Shown here piece by piece: positions 1-5,951 of a stretch of DNA of 12,269 nt (position 1 is the first letter of the stretch; every line of letters begins with the position of its first letter). Origin of the DNA: an uncultured bacterium (GTDB taxonomy: Bacteria; Eisenbacteria; RBG-16-71-46; CAIMUX01); assembly GCA_946886185.1 (NCBI GenBank), contig CAMPIC010000030.1:1-12269 (forward strand). The letters are read 5' to 3'. The notes under the pieces were generated by a model. It was not told the origin of the DNA and ran no database searches. It saw only the letters and a program-made list of their open reading frames with translations. A program made the position numbers and the translations under genes.

Positions 1-195
1 GAGAATCTGACGGGGGCCGAGCAGACAGCGGAGCGGGGCACGTTACGCGAGCAGAAGTCCGCGTCGGAGCGCCGCATCGTGCTCGAGGCGCTGGAAGCGC
101 ATGGGTGGCAGATCACGCGCACCGCCGAAGCTTTGGGGCTCACGGACCACTCCAGCCTGATCAAGATCATGCGCCGGCACGGTCTCAAGCGCTGA
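1..195 (+). CDS. C-terminal end of a Fis-type HTH regulator (probable sigma-54 activator), partial
   Basis: Frame 1 is open from the left edge to a TGA at 193-195, giving the last 64 residues of a protein that begins outside the window. The segment SERRIVLEALEAHGW, followed by ITRTAEALGLTDHSSLIKIM and RRHGLKR at the very end, fits the Fis-type helix-turn-helix that closes NtrC-family sigma-54-dependent activators: a helix with 'I..AL..H', then 'TA..LG', then a recognition helix and a short basic tail. In that family this domain binds enhancer DNA and positions the AAA+ domain that remodels sigma-54 holoenzyme. The AAA+ and receiver parts are not visible, so the activator assignment is inference; the HTH is well supported. 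It converges on the leftward lipoprotein gene, with 63 bp between the stops. Confidence 0.75.
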   Translation, partial: ENLTGAEQTAERGTLREQKSASERRIVLEALEAHGWQITRTAEALGLTDHSSLIKIMRRHGLKR

Positions 196-243
196 CGCGC
201 AGCCCAGGCTCAGCACACGCGATTTCAAGGGTGCGGACCATGC

Positions 244-270
244 CCGCGCCGCTACCGCTCACGGGCGCGG
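244..270. terminator. GC-rich hairpin between convergent genes (weak terminator candidate)
   Basis: CCGCGCC at 244-250 can pair with GGCGCGG at 264-270 across a 13-nt loop. The hairpin spans the TGA of the leftward lipoprotein gene (259-261) and lies downstream of the rightward regulator. There is no T-tract on either side, so an intrinsic terminator is only a possibility. Confidence 0.25.
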
Positions 271-1275
271 ATGGATGACGAATCCGATCGAGTCGACCGC
301 GGCCGAGCCGAACAGTCCGATTCCCCCCTCGATATGAAAGATCGGCCAGGAGAAATCATCGCCCGCGTTTCCGCCGAAGCCAGGCCCGCCCTGGTTGAGC
401 TCGGGAATCGAGCGAGCCGCGTCAAACCAGTTGCGATCCATCGCGAATACTTTGACCACGTACCGCCCTGCGAAAAAGATGGCGAACCAGGGGAGTCGCA
501 AGGTGCCGTCCTCGACCGTGAGCGGCGGCGAGGAGGAAATGCGGTCGAGCTCCTCGAAGTCCTCCTCTTCGAAGAAGTCGGGATCGATCACGAAATCGGA
601 GTCGAGATCGAGGCTGGAGAGGCCCACCTGAAACGCCGGAACCTCAGGGCGATCGATCTGCGCTTGCAGAAATCCGTCGCTGTAATCGATCTGATTGTCA
701 GGAGCGTAGTAGACGCTATCCGCAATCGGCAGGTCGTCGAACCGCCGCAGAGTCTGGCGCAGCGTCTCTCCGTCGTCCTCCAGCACCACCCAATCATCGA
801 CGCGAAACGCCGGCGGAGTCCGGGTGGTGGCGCGGATCTCTTCCCCGGAGAGGAGAACCGCGGTCAGCCGGTACGTCGTTTGCGCCTGCACGTGCGGTAC
901 ATCGTCCCCTTGGGGTAGATAGCGGCCGCTCTTCGGAGCATACGCATATGTGACGCTCTCCGCGGAGTCGAGGTTGTCGATCCGCACGGTCGCGTTCGCG
1001 ATGAGCGCGTTCGCGGTGTCGAACGTGACCCCCGGCTGCACCGTGCGTGTCAGATAGATCTCCGGCATCGGTGAGCCGACCAGGAGCATCGCGTCCACCA
1101 CAGGTACGCCGACCCTGCCGGGCACGAGCAGATCGCGCGGATCGCGCTCCGCCGAACACGCGGCCAGAAGCGGAATCAACACGAGCGCCCGGATGGTTCG
1201 CCGGCTCGCGGCATGCCACCATGCGAAGTCGGCCGTCCCGGGACGCCATCTCGCTCCAGGTGCATCCCGTTTCAT
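259..1275 (-). CDS. DUF4249-like outer-membrane/periplasmic lipoprotein
   Basis: 338 aa, ATG at 1275-1273, TGA at 261-259. I chose this start because it lies 11 bp after the stop of the TonB receptor gene; the frame is open further upstream, but only as antisense-like Arg-rich sequence inside the receptor gene. The hydrophobic stretch ALVLIPLLAAC gives a good lipobox with Cys40, so a lipoprotein is likely. The long n-region leaves room for a later true start. The body is beta-rich: 'MLLVGSPMPEIYLTRTVQPG', 'NATVRIDN' and 'TYRLTAVLLSGEEIRATT' match the Ig-like N-terminal part of DUF4249 proteins, which commonly follow carboxypeptidase-regulatory-like TonB receptors. An acidic patch (DPDFFEEEDFEELD) lies in the second half, a possible cation or surface contact site. 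Its function is unknown; an accessory role for the adjacent receptor is inferred from pairing. No clear Shine-Dalgarno is visible, so coupling to the upstream gene is plausible. Confidence 0.8.
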   Translation of the reverse strand: MKRDAPGARWRPGTADFAWWHAASRRTIRALVLIPLLAACSAERDPRDLLVPGRVGVPVVDAMLLVGSPMPEIYLTRTVQPGVTFDTANALIANATVRIDNLDSAESVTYAYAPKSGRYLPQGDDVPHVQAQTTYRLTAVLLSGEEIRATTRTPPAFRVDDWVVLEDDGETLRQTLRRFDDLPIADSVYYAPDNQIDYSDGFLQAQIDRPEVPAFQVGLSSLDLDSDFVIDPDFFEEEDFEELDRISSSPPLTVEDGTLRLPWFAIFFAGRYVVKVFAMDRNWFDAARSIPELNQGGPGFGGNAGDDFSWPIFHIEGGIGLFGSAAVDSIGFVIHPRP

Positions 1276-1286
1276 GGAGGAGCCGT

Positions 1287-3107
1287 TCAAAGCGCGACCC
1301 GCAGTCCCAGGCTCGGGATGATGGGAAGCATGCGATAGATTTCCGGCTCCGCGGCCAGATGTTCGATTCCGTACTGCACGAACCACTCGTTTCTGCGGCT
1401 GTAGAGATTGAAAACCTGCACCATCCAGGTCGCGTCGCGACCCCACAGGCGGAAGTCCCGCGAGACGCTCACGTCGAGCCGGTGATAGGGAAGAAGCCGG
1501 GCGGAGTTGCGCTCGCCCGGCAGCACGATGACTTCGAACTGCCCGTTGTCTTCCGCGGGATTGCGGATCGCCATGAGCGCGGCAGCGGGGGTGAATGCCT
1601 GCCCGGTGCCGTAGTTGAAGTTGGCCGAGTAGGTCCAGCTGCCGCGCTTCCAAGCGGCGACGGCGCTGAGATCGTTCCGCCGATCGTACTTGGGTGGGAA
1701 CGATCGACCCTCGTTGAGCTCGGCGAAGGTGCGGCGCGTCCAGCCGAGCGTGTAGCCGACCCAGCCGGTGAGATCGCCCGCCCGTTTCTGCGCGAACAAC
1801 TCCAGTCCCGTGGACCATCCGCGTCCGCCGCTATGGAAGAGATCCTCCGCGGACGTGTCATTTTGATCGCCCGGCACCGTGTTATCGAACATCACCACGT
1901 CGCGCAACAGCGTCACATAGCTCTCGATTCCCAGCTGATACGTTCGCTCCGGCTCCCAGTCGATCCCGATCGCCCCCTGGTAGGAACGGCCCGGCCGAGC
2001 GGTCCGATCGATCGGAATGTAGAAGTCGGCCGCGGAGAAGCCTTCCGTGCTCACCAGCTGGATGTACTGATGGTACAGACCGCCCGCGAGTTTGAATCGC
2101 ACCTGGTCGGAGAGGAGCCTGCTGAAGGAGATGCGCGGTTCGAGCAGGAAGCGCCGGCCGTCGGAGAAGTAGCGCGAGCGCACGCCGCTCTGCAGGCGGT
2201 TCTCCTCCCCGGTCCAGTCATCCTGCGCATAGAGCGACAGGTCATGGGGAGACTTGCGATAGAAGATCTGCCGCTCTCGATTGAACTCCTGATCGAACTC
2301 GAACCAGTATCGCGTGCCTTCCCATCCTGCCAGGATCTGGTGGCGCGGGTGCGCTTCCCATCGGGCTTCCACGCCGAAGGTCGCGTCCACTACCCGGTTG
2401 GCGAATGAAGCGGGCGTGGTGAAGAGCTGGAAGGAGCTCTCGCTGCGGTAGTGGCTGATCGCCCCGCGAATGCGGGTGAGGAACCGGGTGCCGGCGATCC
2501 TGGTGTGCGCGATCGAAGCGGCGGTGTTTCCCCAACGCAGGCGCACGAAGGTGTCGTCGTCGAGATCGAAACGCAGGTTGTCGCTGCCTTGATAAACGGT
2601 AGTGAGGGTGCGGGCGCCGTCTCCATGACTCCAGCGATAGCCTCCGTTGAGATCGTAGAAGTAGTAGTGGGGGATGTCGGAGTCGGCTCTGCGCGCGGCG
2701 GAGAGGAACGGTTCGAGGAAGGTACGCCGACCGGCGAGATACCAGGCGCTCTTGCGGTCGCTTCCTGAAGGGCCACTCAAGAGCAGGTGGCTCGTGACCG
2801 TGCCGAGTGCGACCTCTCCTTCGAACTCCTGCGACTTCGGATCGAGACTGCGGACGTCGACCACCGCGCCGAGCCTCCCGGCGAACTGCGCGGGATAAGC
2901 GCTCTTGTACAGGTTCACTTCCTCAACGGCGTCGGCGTTGAAGGTGGAGAAGAATCCGAAGGCGTGGGTCGGGTTGTAGATCGTGATGCCGTCGAGCATG
3001 ACGAGGTTCTGATCGGGCCCGCCACCGCGTACGTAGAGGCCGCTCGAGAAGTCCGAGACCGCCTGCACTCCCGGAAGGAGCTGAAGGCTGCGCAGCGGGT
3101 CGGACTC
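1287..3107 (-). CDS. TonB-dependent receptor, plug and beta-barrel part (downstream of a frameshift)
   Basis: From the frameshift at about 3107 this frame is open for 606 codons to a TGA at 1289-1287. It begins in the plug domain: ESDPLRSLQLLPGVQAVSDF, then SSGLYVRGGGPDQNLVMLDG, then 'YNPTHAFGFFSTFNADAVEEVNLYK' and 'GRLGAVVDVRS'. This is the standard plug pattern of FCB-type receptors. The rest is a long alternating-strand barrel with many aromatic girdle residues, ending in 'PSLGLRVAL' as a terminal strand. The first candidate start codon in this frame is the GTG at 3068, far inside the conserved plug, so an independent gene is unlikely. The family imports substrates across the outer membrane using energy from TonB-ExbBD; the substrate cannot be read from sequence. 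No SusD-like partner is present; the DUF4249-like lipoprotein follows after 11 bp. The barrel shows no stop or decay, so the frame break is either recent or a sequence error. Confidence 0.85.
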   Translation of the reverse strand, partial: ESDPLRSLQLLPGVQAVSDFSSGLYVRGGGPDQNLVMLDGITIYNPTHAFGFFSTFNADAVEEVNLYKSAYPAQFAGRLGAVVDVRSLDPKSQEFEGEVALGTVTSHLLLSGPSGSDRKSAWYLAGRRTFLEPFLSAARRADSDIPHYYFYDLNGGYRWSHGDGARTLTTVYQGSDNLRFDLDDDTFVRLRWGNTAASIAHTRIAGTRFLTRIRGAISHYRSESSFQLFTTPASFANRVVDATFGVEARWEAHPRHQILAGWEGTRYWFEFDQEFNRERQIFYRKSPHDLSLYAQDDWTGEENRLQSGVRSRYFSDGRRFLLEPRISFSRLLSDQVRFKLAGGLYHQYIQLVSTEGFSAADFYIPIDRTARPGRSYQGAIGIDWEPERTYQLGIESYVTLLRDVVMFDNTVPGDQNDTSAEDLFHSGGRGWSTGLELFAQKRAGDLTGWVGYTLGWTRRTFAELNEGRSFPPKYDRRNDLSAVAAWKRGSWTYSANFNYGTGQAFTPAAALMAIRNPAEDNGQFEVIVLPGERNSARLLPYHRLDVSVSRDFRLWGRDATWMVQVFNLYSRRNEWFVQYGIEHLAAEPEIYRMLPIIPSLGLRVAL

Positions 3108-3550
3108 CCGATCGCCGGGAGTCGCCGCAGAATCTCACGGTCGACCAGGGTGAGGCCGGTGTGGATCTGGCGTTTCTCCGCGAATCGATCTCCCAGGACA
3201 TCGACCGGGTCCATCAGCAGCGCGGATTCGACGAGGACGAGATCGAGACGCGCGCCCGGTTCCGCGATCTCGACGGTGTCACGCGCACTCTCGTATCCGA
3301 TCCGGGAAGCGAGCACGGAGTAGCGGCCCGGTTCCAGCCGATCGATCCGGAATCGTCCCTCCCCGTCGCTCGACGTCCCGCGGCGCACGCCGTCCATCCC
3401 GAGACGCGTGACCACGACGTCCACGGTCGACATCGGGCTTCCCGACTCATCGGAGGTGCGACCTTCGATCGAAGCGCCGAACGCGCCGGGGCTCGCCACG
3501 GCTAGCAAGATCGAGCAATAGAGAATCGCGCGAATGAGTCTGTCGACCAC
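2915..3550 (-). CDS. TonB-dependent receptor, N-terminal part (signal peptide, carboxypeptidase-regulatory-like domain, start of plug)
   Basis: GTG start at 3550-3548, supported by GGAGA about 8 nt upstream on this strand. Residues 1-25 form a signal peptide (hydrophobic 'AILYCSILLAVASPGAFG', then A). Residues ~26-105 are a carboxypeptidase-regulatory-like beta-sandwich: 'IEGRTSDESGSPMSTVDVVV', 'SDGEGRFRIDRLEPGRYSV', 'ASRIGYESARDTVEI'. Residues ~110-147 enter the plug ('DPVDVLGDRF', 'LTLVDREILRRLPAIG'). After Gly148 the frame leaves homology: the tail (SPTRCAAFSSFRECRR...) to the TGA at 2915 is Ser/Arg/Pro-rich out-of-frame sequence. Adding one G to the GGG at 3109-3107 restores GESDPLRSLQLLPGVQ and a single 754-aa receptor. 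As written, this product would be a truncated exported protein without a barrel. Confidence 0.8.
   Translation of the reverse strand: MVDRLIRAILYCSILLAVASPGAFGASIEGRTSDESGSPMSTVDVVVTRLGMDGVRRGTSSDGEGRFRIDRLEPGRYSVLASRIGYESARDTVEIAEPGARLDLVLVESALLMDPVDVLGDRFAEKRQIHTGLTLVDREILRRLPAIGSPTRCAAFSSFRECRRSRTSRAASTYAVAGPIRTSSCSTASRSTTRPTPSDSSPPSTPTPLRK
3107..3109 (-). other. Frameshift point in the TonB receptor (one G missing in a G-run)
   Basis: The + strand reads ggactCCCgatcgc. Family logic expects four C (four G on the coding strand), giving atc-ggg-gag-tcc. The N-terminal frame uses codon positions starting at 3550 and the C-terminal frame runs one base out of register. No convincing -1 slippery heptamer is present: a P-site slip of GGG onto CGG would pair badly. 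Confidence 0.8.
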
Positions 3551-3930
3551 GAACTGTCTCCGGAACGTGCTGCAGCGGCCGGTCGGTAACGGTTACCAGG
3601 ATACCACTCCCCTCTCGAGGGGGCTCCGCTCGGGCCAGAAGTTCAAGCGGAGTCCACAATCTTCAATGGGAAACAGTCCGTCGAAGCGCCTCGCAACCAC
3701 GCCGATTGCTCGCGCTGCGCATGCCTTCCGTTCGCCAACCTCTCGCCGCGCCGACTCGATTCCACCATCCATGAGTTTTGTGCGGAGGAGCAGACGTCGG
3801 TTCCATTCAGGTGCAACCACCACCGGCGCATCGTGGTAAGGCACGGACTTTGCCAAGGTACGACCGAACAGTTTGTGTCGGCGCGCGAAGCGGCGAGCTC
3901 ATTTCGGGTTCATCGCAGGAGGATGCCACG
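3551..3930. other. Divergent intergenic region between receptor and Rho_N-like gene
   Basis: About 380 bp separate the leftward receptor start from the rightward 97-aa gene. It holds a perfect odd-length palindrome at 3585-3597 (own entry), a CCCCTC/GAGGGG inverted repeat at 3609-3622, and AGGAGG at 3917-3922, which sets the start of the next gene. An extended -10-like TGGTATCCT lies on the minus strand at 3606-3598, but no matching -35 is clear. Short open frames here have no signal peptide, motif or ribosome site and look like chance. No clear sigma-70 promoter is seen for the rightward genes. Confidence 0.5.
3585..3597. promoter_or_regulatory. Candidate operator palindrome upstream of the TonB receptor
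   Basis: GGTAAC-g-GTTACC is a perfect 6+1+6 inverted repeat, 35 bp upstream of the receptor GTG. It sits just downstream of a minus-strand TGGTATCCT that could act as an extended -10, so a bound repressor would cover the predicted transcription start. The binding protein is unknown. It is the only perfect palindrome of this length I noticed in this intergenic region. Confidence 0.4.
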
Positions 3931-4224
3931 ATGCCTGACAAATGGACCGAAAAAGACGAACGGCAGTACGAGAAGATCAAGCGATCGGCGCGCAGTCGCG
4001 GAATGCCTACCAAGCGGGCCAAGGAGATGGCCGCGCGCACCGTGAACGCGCATCGGCGTGAAGAAGGGCGCACGGAAAACAAAACCACCCGCGGCACCGG
4101 CAATCCGAACCAATCGTACGAGAGCCGATCCAAGACTGAGCTCTACAACATCGCGAAGAGCCGCCACATCAAGGGAAGAAGCGCGATGAGCAAGCAGGAT
4201 CTGATCGAGGCCCTGCGTGCGTGA
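3931..4224 (+). CDS. Small basic protein with Rho_N/SAP-like C-terminal domain
   Basis: 97 aa. The ATG at 3931 is chosen over upstream in-frame codons because AGGAGG lies at 3917-3922, 8 nt before it. Residues 1-45 are charged and helical ('MPDKWTEKDERQYEKIKRSA', 'GMPTKRAKEMAARTVNAHRR'), like the N-terminus of small proteins often annotated 'plasmid stabilization protein'. Residues ~46-62 are a polar linker ('TENKTTRGTGNPNQSYE'). Residues ~63-97 (SRSKTELYNIAKSRHIKGRS, then AMSKQDLIEALRA) match the Rho termination factor N-terminal helical-extension/SAP-like fold: 'K.ELY..AK...I.GRS.MSK..LI.AL'. Those domains bind nucleic acid, so DNA or RNA binding is likely but not shown. The 'plasmid stabilization' label is historical and nothing here suggests a toxin-antitoxin pair. 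The BON-domain protein follows 106 bp later in the same direction, so they may share a message. Confidence 0.75.
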   Translation: MPDKWTEKDERQYEKIKRSARSRGMPTKRAKEMAARTVNAHRREEGRTENKTTRGTGNPNQSYESRSKTELYNIAKSRHIKGRSAMSKQDLIEALRA

Positions 4225-4330
4225 GCACGCCGGGGACCGCACATCCATGGCGGAAATGGCGCATGCGACGGTAGGACGGCGAGTTCACGCTCCTTCCGGC
4301 GAAGAACACAACAGAAGAAAGGGCAAGAGA

Positions 4331-5836
4331 ATGCAATCCCAACGTTCCTACCGCAACTATGACGAAGACGACGATTCGCGCGATTCGCGTGACAACAATC
4401 GCCGCCAGCGCTCCGAGCAGTCGTCGGATTGGGGAGACTGGAGGCAGTCGCGTTCCTCCGCTCAGGGAAACCGAAGAGAATACGCGCGAGAAGGTTCCGA
4501 ATTCGATTACGACCGTGAGCGCTCCGAGCGCGGTCGCGGCAATGCGCGCTGGCGTGATGACGAGGAACAACGTCCCTGGCAGAGCCAGCAGTCCCGCTAC
4601 GAGCGATTCGGAGACGAGGAGTCGGAACGCGGATGGCGCGGAGAGTCGCGCGGCGGCTCCTCGGGTGGATCGCGCGAGGGATACCAGGACCGATACCGCG
4701 GGAGCTCCGGCCGCGGCGCGAGCAACCAGGGAAGGGAAGGTCGCGAGTCGTATGAGCTCGGCGGCCGTTCCTACGGCCAGGGCGGATACCGCGAAGGCGG
4801 GTACGGCCAGGAAGGCTTCGATCGCAGCGGCCGCGAGCACACCGGATACGGCCAGAGCGCGTACGGACAGAGCGGCTACGGCCAGAGCGGCTACGGCCAG
4901 AGCGGCTACGGCGAGGGCTACTACGGTCAAGGCAGGGAGCGGAGCTACGGCCAGGGTGGTTATGGCCAGGGCGGCTACGCGGGCTACGGCCAAGGCAGTT
5001 ACGGCGGAGGCTACGGCGGATACGGCGGTGGACAGTCGGACTACGGTCAAGGCGGCTACGGACAGGGCGGCCAAGGCGGCTACTACCAGCAGCGTCAAGG
5101 CGGTCAGAGCGGCTTCCAGGGCCAAGGTGGCTACGGCGGGCGCGGATATCCCGGCTATCAGCGCGGACAGTACGGCGGTCAGGGCGGATATCAAGGCGGT
5201 TTCCGTTCTGGTGAAGGCTCCGAGGATGAGGGCGGCTATCAGTCTCAAGGAGGAGGCTTCCAGTCATACGAAGAGGGAAGCGGAGGCTATCCCTCGTACG
5301 GACAGGGCGGCTCCTTCTCCAGCTACGAAGACTCCGGATACGGAAGCGGCTCAGGCCTCGAACGCGGATCCTATGGGCGCGGACAGTCGCAAGGGAGCGC
5401 CGGAGGTTGGCGCGGCGAGTACCAGGGCTCCGAGCGCGGCAGCATGCAGGGCCCGTTCATGGGCAAGGGTCCCAAGGGCTACAAGCGCTCCGATGACCGG
5501 GTGAAAGACGAGGTGTGCGATCTGCTCGAGCGCCGGGGAGACATCGACGCGAGCGAGATCGAAGTCACCTGCAAGGAGGGCATCGTCACGTTGAGGGGCA
5601 CGGTTCCGGACCGCAACATGAAGCGCAAGGCGGAGGAGTCGGTCTCCCGGATGTATGGAGTGACCGATGTCATGAACGAGCTCCGTGTGAGCTCCGGGAC
5701 GCAAGGCAGCGAGTCCGAGAAGTCGGGCACCGAGAGGTCCGGCGCTGACAAGTCGGGCAACGACAAGTCGGAGAAGAACTCGGGCTCCGCGGGTAGCGAG
5801 CGGCAGCGAACCACGACCAGCCAGACCAATCGCTGA
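4331..5836 (+). CDS. BON-domain protein with long Tyr/Gly/Gln/Ser-rich low-complexity region
   Basis: 501 aa. The ATG at 4331 is preceded by GAAAGGGCAAGAG; upstream in-frame ATGs at 4217 and beyond lack a ribosome site. There is no signal peptide, so the protein is predicted cytoplasmic. Residues ~1-140 are rich in Arg, Asp/Glu, Ser and Gln ('NYDEDDDSRDSRDNNRRQRS', 'RERSERGRGNARW'). Residues ~140-370 are low complexity, with at least 13 YGQ motifs, tandem YGQSG, and many GGY, GYG and SYG steps. Residues ~384-455 form a BON domain: 'YKRSDDRVKDEVCDLLERRG', 'IDASEIEVTCKEGIVTLRGT', 'VPDRNMKRKAEESVSRMYGV' and 'TDVMNELRV'. Residues ~456-501 are a Ser/Lys/Glu/Thr-rich tail. BON domains are small alpha/beta folds known from OsmY and secretins that bind lipids or partners. 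Similar short glycine-rich BON proteins occur in soil bacteria, usually with a shorter repeat region. A condensate or stress role is inference from composition. Confidence 0.85.
   Translation: MQSQRSYRNYDEDDDSRDSRDNNRRQRSEQSSDWGDWRQSRSSAQGNRREYAREGSEFDYDRERSERGRGNARWRDDEEQRPWQSQQSRYERFGDEESERGWRGESRGGSSGGSREGYQDRYRGSSGRGASNQGREGRESYELGGRSYGQGGYREGGYGQEGFDRSGREHTGYGQSAYGQSGYGQSGYGQSGYGEGYYGQGRERSYGQGGYGQGGYAGYGQGSYGGGYGGYGGGQSDYGQGGYGQGGQGGYYQQRQGGQSGFQGQGGYGGRGYPGYQRGQYGGQGGYQGGFRSGEGSEDEGGYQSQGGGFQSYEEGSGGYPSYGQGGSFSSYEDSGYGSGSGLERGSYGRGQSQGSAGGWRGEYQGSERGSMQGPFMGKGPKGYKRSDDRVKDEVCDLLERRGDIDASEIEVTCKEGIVTLRGTVPDRNMKRKAEESVSRMYGVTDVMNELRVSSGTQGSESEKSGTERSGADKSGNDKSEKNSGSAGSERQRTTTSQTNR
4847..4906 (+). 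repeat. 15-bp tandem repeat encoding YGQSG
   Basis: Four in-frame copies of tacggccagagcggc at 4847, 4862, 4877 and 4892. The first ends gcg instead of ggc and the second has gga for ggc; copies three and four are identical. Near-identity at DNA level points to recent slippage or unequal exchange that lengthens the low-complexity protein region. Looser copies of tacggNcagggcgg continue to about 5070. Confidence 0.85.
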
Positions 5837-5855
5837 TCGTTCCGCGATCAAAGCG
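5831..5855 (+). other. Small hairpin overlapping the BON-gene stop codon
   Basis: TGATCG at 5834-5839, beginning with the TGA stop, pairs with CGATCA at 5845-5850 over a 5-nt loop. CGCT/AGCG can extend the stem across a short A bulge. It precedes the stronger hairpin at 5866-5901, and the two could act together in stopping transcription or protecting the 3' end. Confidence 0.4.
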
Positions 5856-5865
5856 CACATGGAAA

Positions 5866-5901
5866 GACCGCCTCGGTGGGATCGCTCTCACCGAGGCGGT
5901 C
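5866..5901. terminator. Perfect 13-bp stem, probable bidirectional terminator
   Basis: GACCGCCTCGGTG (5866-5878) and CACCGAGGCGGTC (5889-5901) are exact reverse complements with a 10-nt loop. The hairpin lies 30 bp after the rightward BON gene and 51 bp after the leftward secreted-protein gene, where a shared terminator is expected. Read leftward the stem is followed by TTTCC, a short T-run; read rightward it is followed by ACTGTC, so it is probably stronger for the leftward gene. Confidence 0.75.
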
Positions 5902-5951
5902 ACTGTCTGCACTCAGGCTAGCCGTTGGTTGTACGGCCGGCTCGATCGCGA

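Noticed and set aside
1276..1818. Upstream extension of the DUF4249-like frame
   Set aside because: The extra 181 residues are Arg/Ser-rich out-of-frame sequence inside the receptor gene; the ATG at 1275 fits the neighbour spacing and the lipobox.
1047..2408. 453-codon forward frame opposite the TonB receptor barrel
   Set aside because: Antisense shadow of a well-supported receptor; no start site, motif or export signal.
3100..3112. Programmed -1 frameshift site
   Set aside because: No X-XXY-YYZ heptamer and no pseudoknot apparent; slipping GGG to CGG would pair poorly.
3593..3856. Small reverse open frame in the receptor upstream region
   Set aside because: No ribosome site, signal or recognisable motif; overlaps other chance frames.
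4847..5070. CRISPR-like array
   Set aside because: The repeats are contiguous 15-bp coding units with no spacers.
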